The notes below the pieces were generated by a model, which had not been told where the DNA came from, did not search any database, and worked only from the letters and a program-made list of their open reading frames with translations. DNA of 64,000 nucleotides from Anaerovirgula multivorans (GTDB taxonomy: Bacteria > Bacillota > Clostridia > Peptostreptococcales > Natronincolaceae). The stretch lies in NCBI RefSeq assembly GCF_900188145.1, contig NZ_FZOJ01000005.1:62001-126000 (forward strand), in the 5' to 3' direction. The translations under genes and the position numbers were made by a program. This document shows, in pieces, positions 25,315 to 35,200 of the stretch (positions are counted from its first letter, which is position 1; every line of letters begins with the position of its first letter).

Positions 25315-26835
25315 ATGAGCTTTTTAAATCCACTGGGACTATGGATGCTGTTAGGCATCATCATGGTAATCATCATTTATTTAAAAAAACAACAGGAAAT
25401 AGAGCTAAAGGTTACCAGTATAAAACTATGGCAAGAGGTTTTAGCGGATGCAGAAAAAATAAAAATAAGCAAAGTAGAGGAATACTTACTTTTATTATTA
25501 CAGATAGCAATTGTGATATTTATGGTGATGGCTCTAGCAAAGCCTATGATCTATGGGGGAGCACCCAGGGAAAATGTAACCATCATTCTTGATAATTCCT
25601 TCTCTATGCAGGCGGTCTCCAGTGGGAAAAGTCATTTAGAACTGGCAAAGGATAAGGGACGAAGTTATATTAGCGGGTTAGGGGAGAAGGTAGTGGTCAC
25701 CCTAATAACAGCCAATGATGAAATGAATCTCCTATTAGAAGGAGGCAGCAAAAGAGAAGCAATACAATCCTTAGAAGCTGTAAAGCCTTCTAATAAACCT
25801 TTAAATTTAAAGGCAATGGAGGGGATAAATCCTGAATTTCTTTCCTGTAAAATTTTTATTACCAACAAGAAGATAACTGATATGGAAGGGATTATAACGG
25901 TAGGGGAGGATTTATATAATTTGGGGATTACCGATGTAAAGTATGACTATTATGAGCATGTAGTTATTTGCAGTATTAGGAATTATAGTACCACTAGTAT
26001 AGAAGCAAAAGTATCCTTAAGAGACGAAAGTGGAAGGGAATATCTTCAAAGGAAAATCATTAAAGGAAATCAAGAGGAGGATTTATTAATAGCTCTGGAA
26101 GCTGAACCGGAAGTGATCAAGGTTTCGTTGGATATTGAAGATATGCTGCAGCAGGATAACCAATATGTGTTGGGGATAGGGAAAGACTACAAAAAAGAAG
26201 TTCTTTTAATAGGGGATAACTATTACATGGAAAAAGCCCTAGAAAGTATTAGAGGCATCAACTGGAAAAAATCAGAGGAAATAGAGGCGGGGTATGACCT
26301 CTATATCATAGATAAAAAACATGTGTATGAAATCGAAAAGCCTACTTGGTATCTAAAGGGGGAGGAAATTCTAGAAGCGGAAGAAAGAGAGGGGACAAAG
26401 GAGCTTAGGATAAGAGGTTATGAATCAGCTGAAGAAACACTTTATATAGAAAACCCCTTTGTTTTAGAGGAAAAAAAGGGTTTTCATCCTGTAATTGAAA
26501 GCGAGGGGAAGGCTTTAGCGATTATTGGAGTAGAGGGAAATAGAAGGATAGTCTACTCTTCAATAGACCTATCAAAAACAAATTTAACAATGACACCTTT
26601 GTTTCCTATCTATGTAGAGGAAATGCTGTACCATTTGTTGGATGAAAGCTTTCTGAAAAATATGGAACCTATCAACAATCCACCTAAGAAATTTATTGTA
26701 GGGGAGGCGGTGTCTATAGTTTCAACAGAAAAAAGCTGGATTCCGGTAGTAATACAGCCTGAAAATATTTTCATATATCTGGCAATGCTGCTGCTTTTTA
26801 TAGAATGGAAGGTGTATAAAAATGCTAGATATTAA
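25315..26835 (+). CDS. BatA-like membrane VWA protein
   Basis: The 506-residue protein starts with the aerotolerance-operon (BatA) N-terminal signature FLNPLGLWMLLGI, then a second span (about 57-78), then a VWA domain with the MIDAS start LDNSFSMQAVSSG (about 92-104). The rest is beta-rich with a final membrane span near the C-terminus (about 482-498). BatA-type proteins present a VWA domain outside or at the membrane and work with MoxR. The end overlaps the next gene by 14 bases. Confidence 0.9.
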   Translation: MSFLNPLGLWMLLGIIMVIIIYLKKQQEIELKVTSIKLWQEVLADAEKIKISKVEEYLLLLLQIAIVIFMVMALAKPMIYGGAPRENVTIILDNSFSMQAVSSGKSHLELAKDKGRSYISGLGEKVVVTLITANDEMNLLLEGGSKREAIQSLEAVKPSNKPLNLKAMEGINPEFLSCKIFITNKKITDMEGIITVGEDLYNLGITDVKYDYYEHVVICSIRNYSTTSIEAKVSLRDESGREYLQRKIIKGNQEEDLLIALEAEPEVIKVSLDIEDMLQQDNQYVLGIGKDYKKEVLLIGDNYYMEKALESIRGINWKKSEEIEAGYDLYIIDKKHVYEIEKPTWYLKGEEILEAEEREGTKELRIRGYESAEETLYIENPFVLEEKKGFHPVIESEGKALAIIGVEGNRRIVYSSIDLSKTNLTMTPLFPIYVEEMLYHLLDESFLKNMEPINNPPKKFIVGEAVSIVSTEKSWIPVVIQPENIFIYLAMLLLFIEWKVYKNARY

Positions 26836-29254
26836 AAGCAGAAATCGATGGATACTGTTAAGGATTGCTGCCATTGCATGTCTGATATTTTCTCTTTTTT
26901 ATATACCCATAACAAGAGAATCCTCTGATACTTGCACTATATTTTTGGTAGACAGATCTCTGAGTGCTTTGGAGCATGAAAATGCTGTACAAGCCTATGT
27001 CAATAAACAAATTGAAACAAAAGGAAAAAAGGATACCTACACGATTATATCCTTTGGCAAAGATGCCATGATAGAGGTACCCTCAACCCGTGAAAAAAAA
27101 GAAGTGATCTTCAATACAAAAATAGACAGCAATTTTACCAATTTAGAAAATGCTCTAAATTTTGCAGTAACCTGTTTTCCTGACAATACTCAGAAAAGAT
27201 TGGTTTTGTTTACAGATGCAGAAGAGAATATAGGAAATTATCGTGAAGCTGCATTTAGGTTAGCCAAAGAAGACATCAATCTGTTAGCCTATTCTTTAAA
27301 ACGAAAAGAAAAGACAGATGTTCAGTTTACAAAGCTACAATTACCAGCTTCTATATATGAAAATGGAGATATGTTTATCGTGGCTGAGATAGAGGCTAAC
27401 TACAGGGGAGAAGGCATCATAAACATTTATGGAGATGGTGAAAAAATTGTATCTAAGGCTATTGACTTTGCAGAAGGCAGTAATTCCTATGAAATAAAGC
27501 TGGATACAGGGAACAACTTTGTCAAAAAAATAACAGGTGAAATCATTGCTGTAGGAGATGAAAACCCTCAAAACAACAGGGCGACAGCCTACATCTATTT
27601 GGAGGACAGGCCCAAAGTATTGATTATAGGTGAAAAAAACCAGGCAAAAAATGTTGTATCTCTCACAAGAAGCTTAGGGATAGATATAGATACTATAACA
27701 GCTAGGGAAGCCAATTATACAATAGAGGATTTATCGGAATATGGACAGATTATATTGGTGAATGTAGCCCATGATGCAATAGGGAAAAGCTTAGAGGATG
27801 CAATCGAATACTGTGTAAGGCAGTTGGGAAGTGGTCTTCTGGTTATAGGAGGAGAAAACAGTTTTGCATTAGGGGGATATAAGGGAACGCTATTAGAAAA
27901 AATGCTGCCAGTAGATAGCCTTATCAAGGCAGATAAAGAAAAGGCCAGCATGGGTTTGATTGTCGTGGTGGATGCCTCTGGCAGCATGGAGGATGGAGAT
28001 GGACATGAAAAAAAATTAGAGTTAGCTAAGCACTCTATAGTCAATTCAACCAAGATTCTTGATGAAGAGGATTATTTAGGGGTAATGGCTTTTTCTGATA
28101 CTTTTGAATGGATTGTACCCTATGAAAAGTCTCCAGGCCATTTCAAGATAGAAGCAAATGTAAGCAAGATCAGTGCAAGAGGAGGAACATTGATTCTGCC
28201 AGCCATTAAGGAGGCAATGGAAACCTTAAAAAATAGTGACACAAAAATAAATCATATTGTACTTATGACGGATGGAGAAGGAGAAAAGGAGGGATATGAT
28301 GGACTTCTAAGGGAGATGGAGGAAGAGGGAATCACCTTATCCACCATAGCCATAGGAGTAGATGCTGACAAAAGGTTTTTAGAGGAGCTGAGCAATGCAA
28401 CAGGAGGGAGGAGCTACTTTGCTGAAAATGCTGCTGAAATACCTAAGCTATTAACAGAGGAGAACTATGTAGCCAGTAGAAAGTATGTAAACGAAAGAGA
28501 AATCCTCCCCCAATATAGTGGAAATAACAATAGCTTTTCTGGTTCTATGCCAAATCTATACGGCTATGTATCCACTACCCTAAAGGAGGGCAGTCATTTA
28601 ATTCTGGCGACAGATTTGGGAGAACCTCTTTTGGCAGAAAGAAACTATGGTTTAGGGAGAACGATGGTATGGACCTCGGATTTAGAGGGAAAATGGTCTG
28701 ATCAGTGGATAGATTGGGAAGAAATGACAGTGGTATGGAGAGAGATGGTAAATACCAACATAAGGCAGCAAAGCTTTAATGAGGATGAAATAGAAATGGA
28801 TTTAGAGGGGGGGAATCTCCATCTGAGGATAAAGGCAAAAGAAGGGGCAGAAAATGTAAGGCTGGAGCATATTTATGGTTCTGCCATAAAGTTCGATAGA
28901 AGAATGCGTCAAACATCCAAGGGAATCTTTGAGGAAAATCTATACCTAGAGGCTGTGGGAGAGTATTTATTAAATATTCATATAAATTCAGAAGATGGAG
29001 AAAGCCGCAATTATAGAAGAAAGGTTGCTTTAGATTATTCTCCTGAACATGATATGAGGCTGCAGGAGGATAAGCGGTTGGAAGTTTTTAAGGATTTCAC
29101 TTTAATAGACAACAGTACAGAAGTATTTAAACATCCTCTTTCCATCAAAACTAGATCCTATAGGGATTTAAAGGATATTTTTTTAACTTTAGCCATCATC
29201 TTTTTTATATCAGATTTATGGCTTAGAAAAAACTGGAGGAGGTTTTGGGCTTGA
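26822..29254 (+). CDS. Large membrane VWA protein with GATase-like domain
   Basis: The product has 810 residues. It has an N-terminal membrane span (about 12-28) followed by a degenerate VWA-like segment (LVDRSLSALEHE). About 260-365 is a glutamine-amidotransferase-like alpha/beta domain (VLIIGE, GSGLLVIGGENSFALGG). About 377-546 is a full VWA domain with MIDAS DASGSMEDGDG and distal T and D residues (GGTLILPA, LMTDGEGE). A C-terminal span ends RKNWRRFW. This arrangement matches the large VWA/GATase proteins typical of MoxR gene sets. The last codons overlap the start of the DUF4430 lipoprotein gene, so the lipoprotein belongs to the same operon. Confidence 0.9.
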   Translation: MLDIKSRNRWILLRIAAIACLIFSLFYIPITRESSDTCTIFLVDRSLSALEHENAVQAYVNKQIETKGKKDTYTIISFGKDAMIEVPSTREKKEVIFNTKIDSNFTNLENALNFAVTCFPDNTQKRLVLFTDAEENIGNYREAAFRLAKEDINLLAYSLKRKEKTDVQFTKLQLPASIYENGDMFIVAEIEANYRGEGIINIYGDGEKIVSKAIDFAEGSNSYEIKLDTGNNFVKKITGEIIAVGDENPQNNRATAYIYLEDRPKVLIIGEKNQAKNVVSLTRSLGIDIDTITAREANYTIEDLSEYGQIILVNVAHDAIGKSLEDAIEYCVRQLGSGLLVIGGENSFALGGYKGTLLEKMLPVDSLIKADKEKASMGLIVVVDASGSMEDGDGHEKKLELAKHSIVNSTKILDEEDYLGVMAFSDTFEWIVPYEKSPGHFKIEANVSKISARGGTLILPAIKEAMETLKNSDTKINHIVLMTDGEGEKEGYDGLLREMEEEGITLSTIAIGVDADKRFLEELSNATGGRSYFAENAAEIPKLLTEENYVASRKYVNEREILPQYSGNNNSFSGSMPNLYGYVSTTLKEGSHLILATDLGEPLLAERNYGLGRTMVWTSDLEGKWSDQWIDWEEMTVVWREMVNTNIRQQSFNEDEIEMDLEGGNLHLRIKAKEGAENVRLEHIYGSAIKFDRRMRQTSKGIFEENLYLEAVGEYLLNIHINSEDGESRNYRRKVALDYSPEHDMRLQEDKRLEVFKDFTLIDNSTEVFKHPLSIKTRSYRDLKDIFLTLAIIFFISDLWLRKNWRRFWA

Positions 29255-30657
29255 AAATGAGAAAAGGTAAAAAATTTGTTCTATCACTGATACTGGTAAT
29301 GGCACTGGTGCTAGGATTACTGGGATGTTCTAAGGAAAGCGAAAAGACCATTACAAATCTTGATGAAAATAATTCGGTGGTAGAGGTACATGAAAAGCAA
29401 GAAGAAAAGGGTAATATTGATGAATTAATGGATAGGGAAGAAGAAAAAGAGGAAGGAGAGGAAAAAACTGCGGAAGAGGAAAAAGCTACAGAAGAGGAAA
29501 AAGAGATAGAAAGCAATTCGAAAGAGCAGCGTGATACAGAAAAGGAAGAAACGGATACCAAAAAAGAAGAAAAGAATACAAAAGAAATCAGTGGTGAGGC
29601 AAGTAAGGGAGAAAAGGATAAAAAAAATAATGTTACGGTAATCGATGGTGTAGAATATACGAATTACAAAGGCCCTGTTCAAGGGGAGATCAAGTATGTG
29701 GAGGGAAGACCTGCTGAGCAGGATTCTGACCGTAGAAAGGCATCTGGAGATATAGGAAGCCCCTATCAAGTGGATTTACGGGTTACTACTGACTTTGGTC
29801 ATAGCAAAATTTATGCAAAAAATGTGGGCATGGTAAAGGACGAGGTAGGGATGGAGGTTCTTTTTAGAAACCTAGATATACAGACTGCCTATGGAGGAGG
29901 TTTTGTAAACGCTATTAATGGGATTGAATCGAAATTCACCTTTTTTACGGGAAGTCAAAGAAAAAAAGAGGATTGGTTCTATTGGGTGAATGGGATATTG
30001 GCACCTATAGGGGTGGCAGAATATCGCCCAGAGCCAGGAGACGTTATCTGGTGGGATTTTCATGACTGGGAAACCACGATGTTTATTCCTGCTGTTATAG
30101 GCTCCTACCCACAGCCCTTCAAGAGTGGCTTCTTTGGAAACAATCCTGGAACAGTCATCCTGTATACAGGAGACTACAAAAATGAAGCAGAACAGCTAAA
30201 GGCAAGCCTGGAAAAACAAGGTGTAAAAAAAGTAGATATTGCTGTGTATGATGCAAAACTATTAGAAAATCCTGCGAAATACTATATCGTATTAGGTGTT
30301 TGGGAGGAGCTGGTGAAGGAGTCTACAATAACCAATAGCAGAGGAAAAGAGATAAATTTATTAGAAGAGACAAATGATAAGAACAAATTTATTGGGGTTT
30401 ATGCTAAATTCGAAGAGGGGAAGCTTCATGCTTTAGATCACAGGGGAAATAAGAAAACCTCTCATACGCAAGCAGGTACTATCTATGGCTATGCAGCTGG
30501 AATAGGTGCTACAAAGCCAATATGGATTGTAGCAGGAACTGATGACAAGGGTTTTAAAATCACCTTTGAAACATTATTAAATCAACCAGAAAAGCTTAAG
30601 GATGCCTTTGGTATCGTAGTGTCTGAAAAGGGTGTAGAAAAAATTCCTTACATCTAA
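29251..30657 (+). CDS. DUF4430 lipoprotein
   Basis: The lipobox LGLLGC is clear. TTG 29251 is preferred as start (about nine bases behind GGAGGAGG, overlapping the upstream stop as TTGA); TTG 29245 and ATG 29257 are alternatives. After the lipid anchor comes a very acidic Glu/Lys tether (about 35-120), a DUF4430 domain (about 160-285) in which KKEDWFYWVNGI stands for the usual SGWMYxVN, and a C-terminal alpha/beta domain (about 300-468). As the only lipid-anchored DUF4430 protein in the locus, it is the best candidate to receive ligand from the S-layer proteins and pass it to a transporter. The link to the MoxR/VWA genes is operonic. Binding of corrinoid is inferred. Confidence 0.85.
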   Translation: MKMRKGKKFVLSLILVMALVLGLLGCSKESEKTITNLDENNSVVEVHEKQEEKGNIDELMDREEEKEEGEEKTAEEEKATEEEKEIESNSKEQRDTEKEETDTKKEEKNTKEISGEASKGEKDKKNNVTVIDGVEYTNYKGPVQGEIKYVEGRPAEQDSDRRKASGDIGSPYQVDLRVTTDFGHSKIYAKNVGMVKDEVGMEVLFRNLDIQTAYGGGFVNAINGIESKFTFFTGSQRKKEDWFYWVNGILAPIGVAEYRPEPGDVIWWDFHDWETTMFIPAVIGSYPQPFKSGFFGNNPGTVILYTGDYKNEAEQLKASLEKQGVKKVDIAVYDAKLLENPAKYYIVLGVWEELVKESTITNSRGKEINLLEETNDKNKFIGVYAKFEEGKLHALDHRGNKKTSHTQAGTIYGYAAGIGATKPIWIVAGTDDKGFKITFETLLNQPEKLKDAFGIVVSEKGVEKIPYI

Positions 30658-30695
30658 TAATTGGTGAAGGAAAATATAAATGGAGGTGTATACCA

Positions 30696-32162
30696 ATGAG
30701 AGGCAAGTGGAAAAAAGTCTTAAGTTTACTATTGATATGGATCATGTTACTGAGTGTGGTCCAACCTGTTTTTGCAGCAAATAAGTCCAGTATCACCAGG
30801 GAAGAACTGTATAAGAGGATAAGAGAAACTGTTGATTATTACCATAAGACCTATAAGGAATACAGCTATGCTGGAATTTTAGATTGGCCGGCCTTAGGGC
30901 TTTCTGCTATGGGGGAGGATGTAAGTGGCCCAAAATGGACGATCAATGGGAAAAATGGTCCTTATTGGAGAGAAGAACAGGTTAAGACAGGAGCAGGGCT
31001 TTCAAAGGTAAAAAATACAGATTATCAAAGAACCATTATAGGAGTAACCTCAGCAGGAAAAGATCCTCGAGATTTTGGAGGACATAATCTAGTAGAAACC
31101 GTTAAGGGCACCATGATGAAAAATGGACATTTTGCTGATTCTGTAGCGGATAACTTAACAGGTAAGCCCGTAGGAGAAACCTTAATTAACGCCCATATAT
31201 TCGGCATCATTGCCCTTCATGTGGCTGGAGAACCTATTCCCAACAGAGATAAATGTTTGGAGTGGCTGATAAAACAACAGCATATAGATGGGGGATTTAC
31301 GTGGGATGTCAAGTATTTTGATGATCCTGAGGATTATAAAAGAGTAGTATCGGATGTAGATATGACGGCAGGAGGATTAATGGCGTTTGCAATATTAGGA
31401 GAAGATCTATCTCAACCTCATGTAAAAAGAGCATGGGATTTTCTAAAGGAGGAACAGCTGGAGCATGGAGGATTCCATTCCTGGGGTACGGATAATCCAG
31501 AAAGCTGTGCATGGGTTATTAAGGCATTGACTTTGTTTGGCGTAGATCCTATGGGACCAGAATGGACAAAACCTAGTGGGGGAAATCCAGTAGCATCTAT
31601 TCTTAGATTTCAACAGGCAGATGGAAGCTTTAGCCATGTTTTGAATGAGGAGGATAATTTACCTGTTTATAGCAATGGTATGGCTACGGAACAATCTCTG
31701 TATGGATTAGCGGATGCCTATAATAATAAGGCCGCCTATGATATACTTCATGAAAAATATAAGCCTACAGCAGTGGAACATGTGTTTAAGGATTTTGAAC
31801 CACAGGATAAAGGGTTCAAAGAAGCCTTGGCACTTGCCTATGATTATATTATGCTAATTGATGATGAAGGCAAATTTCATCCAGTTGAGCCAATCAAGAA
31901 GGAGGAATTAGAAAGAGCCCTTAAAAGAATGCAGGATTTAGGCTATAAGATAGAAACAGTAGATTTTTCCTCCTATAAAACTGAAATAACAGGAGAAAAT
32001 TTTGTTGAAATTCTTTCGAAAGCTATAGGAATTGAGAATTCAATAGAAGCGTTAAAGGGAAAAGGATTGATCTATCAGGGCTTTGATAAGGATAGAGCCG
32101 TGACCAAAGCAGAAGCAGCCATAAGCTTATATGCCTTAAAGGAAAGCAAAAGTGCAATGTAA
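30696..32162 (+). CDS. Secreted alpha/alpha-toroid protein with degenerate SLH-like tail
   Basis: The 488-residue protein starts at ATG behind TGGAGGTG, and its signal peptide ends QPVFA. About 35-350 is the toroid (LDWPALGLSAMG, NAHIFGIIALH, GGFHSWGTDNPES, DGSFSHVL), closely related to the first gene of the window. The last 125 residues have SLH-like patterns (VTKAEAAISLYAL) but lack the usual aromatic start and GxxNGxxPxxxxTRAE core, so anchoring may be lost or altered. No DUF4430 is present, so it would have to pair with a separate beta-domain protein. A decayed copy of its 3' end lies at 36775. Confidence 0.88.
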   Translation: MRGKWKKVLSLLLIWIMLLSVVQPVFAANKSSITREELYKRIRETVDYYHKTYKEYSYAGILDWPALGLSAMGEDVSGPKWTINGKNGPYWREEQVKTGAGLSKVKNTDYQRTIIGVTSAGKDPRDFGGHNLVETVKGTMMKNGHFADSVADNLTGKPVGETLINAHIFGIIALHVAGEPIPNRDKCLEWLIKQQHIDGGFTWDVKYFDDPEDYKRVVSDVDMTAGGLMAFAILGEDLSQPHVKRAWDFLKEEQLEHGGFHSWGTDNPESCAWVIKALTLFGVDPMGPEWTKPSGGNPVASILRFQQADGSFSHVLNEEDNLPVYSNGMATEQSLYGLADAYNNKAAYDILHEKYKPTAVEHVFKDFEPQDKGFKEALALAYDYIMLIDDEGKFHPVEPIKKEELERALKRMQDLGYKIETVDFSSYKTEITGENFVEILSKAIGIENSIEALKGKGLIYQGFDKDRAVTKAEAAISLYALKESKSAM

Positions 32163-32233
32163 AAGAAAGGTCTAGGAGATGAAGAAGTTAGCAAAACAGT
32201 GAAAGAAAATTTGAAGAATTAGGGGGGGTTGGA

Positions 32234-35200
32234 TTGTTAAAATACAATAAGAAAATATTATCTATCCTTATAGTATTCAGCATTCTATTTTCTTCATTAG
32301 GATTAGGCAACATGGCTTTTTCCTTTGGGGAAGAATTGAGTACTTCTTCAAAGATGACAGTAACAGAATCCGTCTATGATGAAAAAACACTGCAGGGAGA
32401 TACCTTAACAATCTCAGAAGAAAAACAACCAGATCTAAGAGACAGGTTGGAAGCAGCATTACCAGATACGGTAGATTTTCTTCTGCAAAGTGCCAATAGT
32501 ATGGATTGGGTGGTCTCAGGGCTTGGTAGACTTGAAGGCTATAGGCATAGAATACCATCAGACTATGTAGGAAGCAGAGTGCCTATTGTTCAGGATCAAG
32601 CGGAGCTGCAGGATCAAGGAGATAGAAGCTTTAAAATAACAGAGTTTGAAAGAATGACCATAGGTATCGTTGCAGCAGGAGGAAATCCAAGGGATGTTGG
32701 AGGTATTGACTTAATAGAAAGAATTTACAATCCAAGATACAAGGACGATGGGACCGATTATATTACAAATCAGGGGATCAATGCGGTAATTTTCGGATTG
32801 ATAGCTGTAGATACAAGGGATTATGAAGTGCCGGATAATGCAGTTTGGACAAGGGAAAGAATGATTGATGAGATTTTATCAAAAGAAATTACAGCCTCTA
32901 ATGGAGCTGTGGGAGGATGGGCATTATACGGCAACGTACCTGATCCAGATATCACAGGCATGGCAATGATTGCTCTGGGCCCCTATAGTGATGGTAATCC
33001 TCAAGTAAGAGCAGCAGTAAAGCGGGCGGCGGATGTACTGGCATCCCTTCAAATACAAGAAGGAGAATTTGCGGGGGGATACTACTCATGGGGAACAGTA
33101 AATGTAGAATCTTGTGTGCAAGTGGTGATGGGATTAACTGCTAACAATATAGATCCTTTTTCTGAAGAATTTGTAAAAAATGGAAATGCCATAGGGGATG
33201 CAATTTTAAAATTTAAAGTACCAGGGGGGTTTACCCATTCCTTTGAAGCTTCACCAGGTTCAGAACCAGGGCAGCCCAATGGGATGGCCAGTGAACAGGC
33301 ATTATATGGCATAGCACAATTGCTTTACTATATGGATGGGAATCAGGGAAGTATCTTTAGATGGGGAGAGGAAATTCCAACAGTAGACAAGACTGCCTTA
33401 AAAGCAAAGTTAAAAGAAGCAAAGGCAATAGAAAAAGCTAATTATACGGAGGTAAGCTATAAAGTATTACAAAATGCTATAGCTAAAGCAGAAATAATCT
33501 TGGCAAAGGAAGATGCAACCCAGAAGGAAGTGAATCAAGGAACGCAGCTTCTTGTAGATACAATGAAATCTTTGGTATATCTAGTACATAAGATCATTGC
33601 TGTTCCAGACACTGAAGGGAAAGCTCATATCAGTGAAGATGAAGTAAAGTACGCTTTAGTAGAAATAACTGTACCTAAAAATGTAACATCCTTGCAAATT
33701 CAAATGCCTAACAGCAACGAGAGTACAAAAATAGTTTTAGAAGATAAAGTACTTTCTTACATTGAAGCAGAAAGAAAAAATCATAAAGGGAATGTAATCA
33801 AGCTCATCATCAAAGAAGGTACGAAAATTACCACCGGGGCAGACATAGTAGAACTACCTAAAATCATTAGCAGCCAAGAAAGCTTGAAGGCTGCAGAGGA
33901 AAAGATAAATCAGATACTTAAAACAGAAGCAAAAAAGGTAAAATCAATAAGTGATTATATTATAGCTGGATCGGAAGTAGAAAGCATAGCACTTGACCAA
34001 CCTATTACAATGATAGTTGGAACAGATATTGAAAAACAAATAGCTTACATAGATCATCTAGGCAATGTAAAGATAATAGATAAGGTAGCAAATGAAGAGG
34101 AAGGACAAGCAAAAAAATTAGATGCATATGCCTACTTTGATGGAAATGCTATGGTGATTAGAACAAAGCATTTAGCAAGCTTTGTATTGTATGATACTGA
34201 AGAAGGCTCCACAAACCCTGTAGACCCAGAAAATCCAGAAAACCCCGACAAAATAGTGACTGTGCAAATTCGGGTTGAGGGGTATGACCGGACGGTAGTA
34301 CCTATGAGAACTATAACGACAAGCGTCTTTGGTCTTGATGAGTACTTAGGTCCAGCATCAGGAAGTTCTGCCACACCTTCGGCAGGGTGGGGAGAAGATC
34401 GATTTCCTAACGGACCAACAGCCGCCCATGCAACAGTGGAGGCATTAGAACAGGTAAGAGCCCGCTATGATTTTCAAGATTATGGATGGTCATTATATAT
34501 TGCCATGATTGATGGAAATAGAGAATTTGATCATAGATCTACATCAGGATGGATGTATAGAGTAAATGGCGTTTTACCTAACTTTGGTTGTCAGGAATAT
34601 GTTCTTTCGGATGGAGACGTTATAGAATGGTATTTTGGGGCCTATGGCTTTGAAACCCTCTTTACCAAGATGGAAGCAGATAAAACAAATGCCAAAACAG
34701 GAGAGGAAATCACCATAACTTTAATTGGAGAAAAAACTGATTTAAGTGCCCCCAGCGGTATTGGGGCAACCGTTAGGTCGAAGGTAGGAAATGCACAAAT
34801 CCATGTAAATGGAAGCCCTTACAAAGAAAATGGAAAAGAGGTTATTACAGATTCAGAAGGAAAAGCTACTTTGAAATTTTTAAGTCCAGGCAGTTATACA
34901 ATAAGTGCAGAGAGGGTGAATAAAGAAGGATTAAAGGACATTGTCAGACCAATAGGCATAGTAATAAATGTTACGGGTGAAACAATATCTCCGACAAACA
35001 TAGAAATGGAAAATGAAAAATATCAAAACGAGTTTAAAATAATAATAGATGAAAAATCTAAAGAAGAAGAGATATTAAAGGCATTGGAAAATGCGTATGA
35101 AAAACTGCAAAAAACAGCTGAAGAGATACAAACAGATGATAAAGCATTGCAAATAGCCTCTGAAGTGAAGGATGTGTTAAATCTTATCAATCTTGCAACG

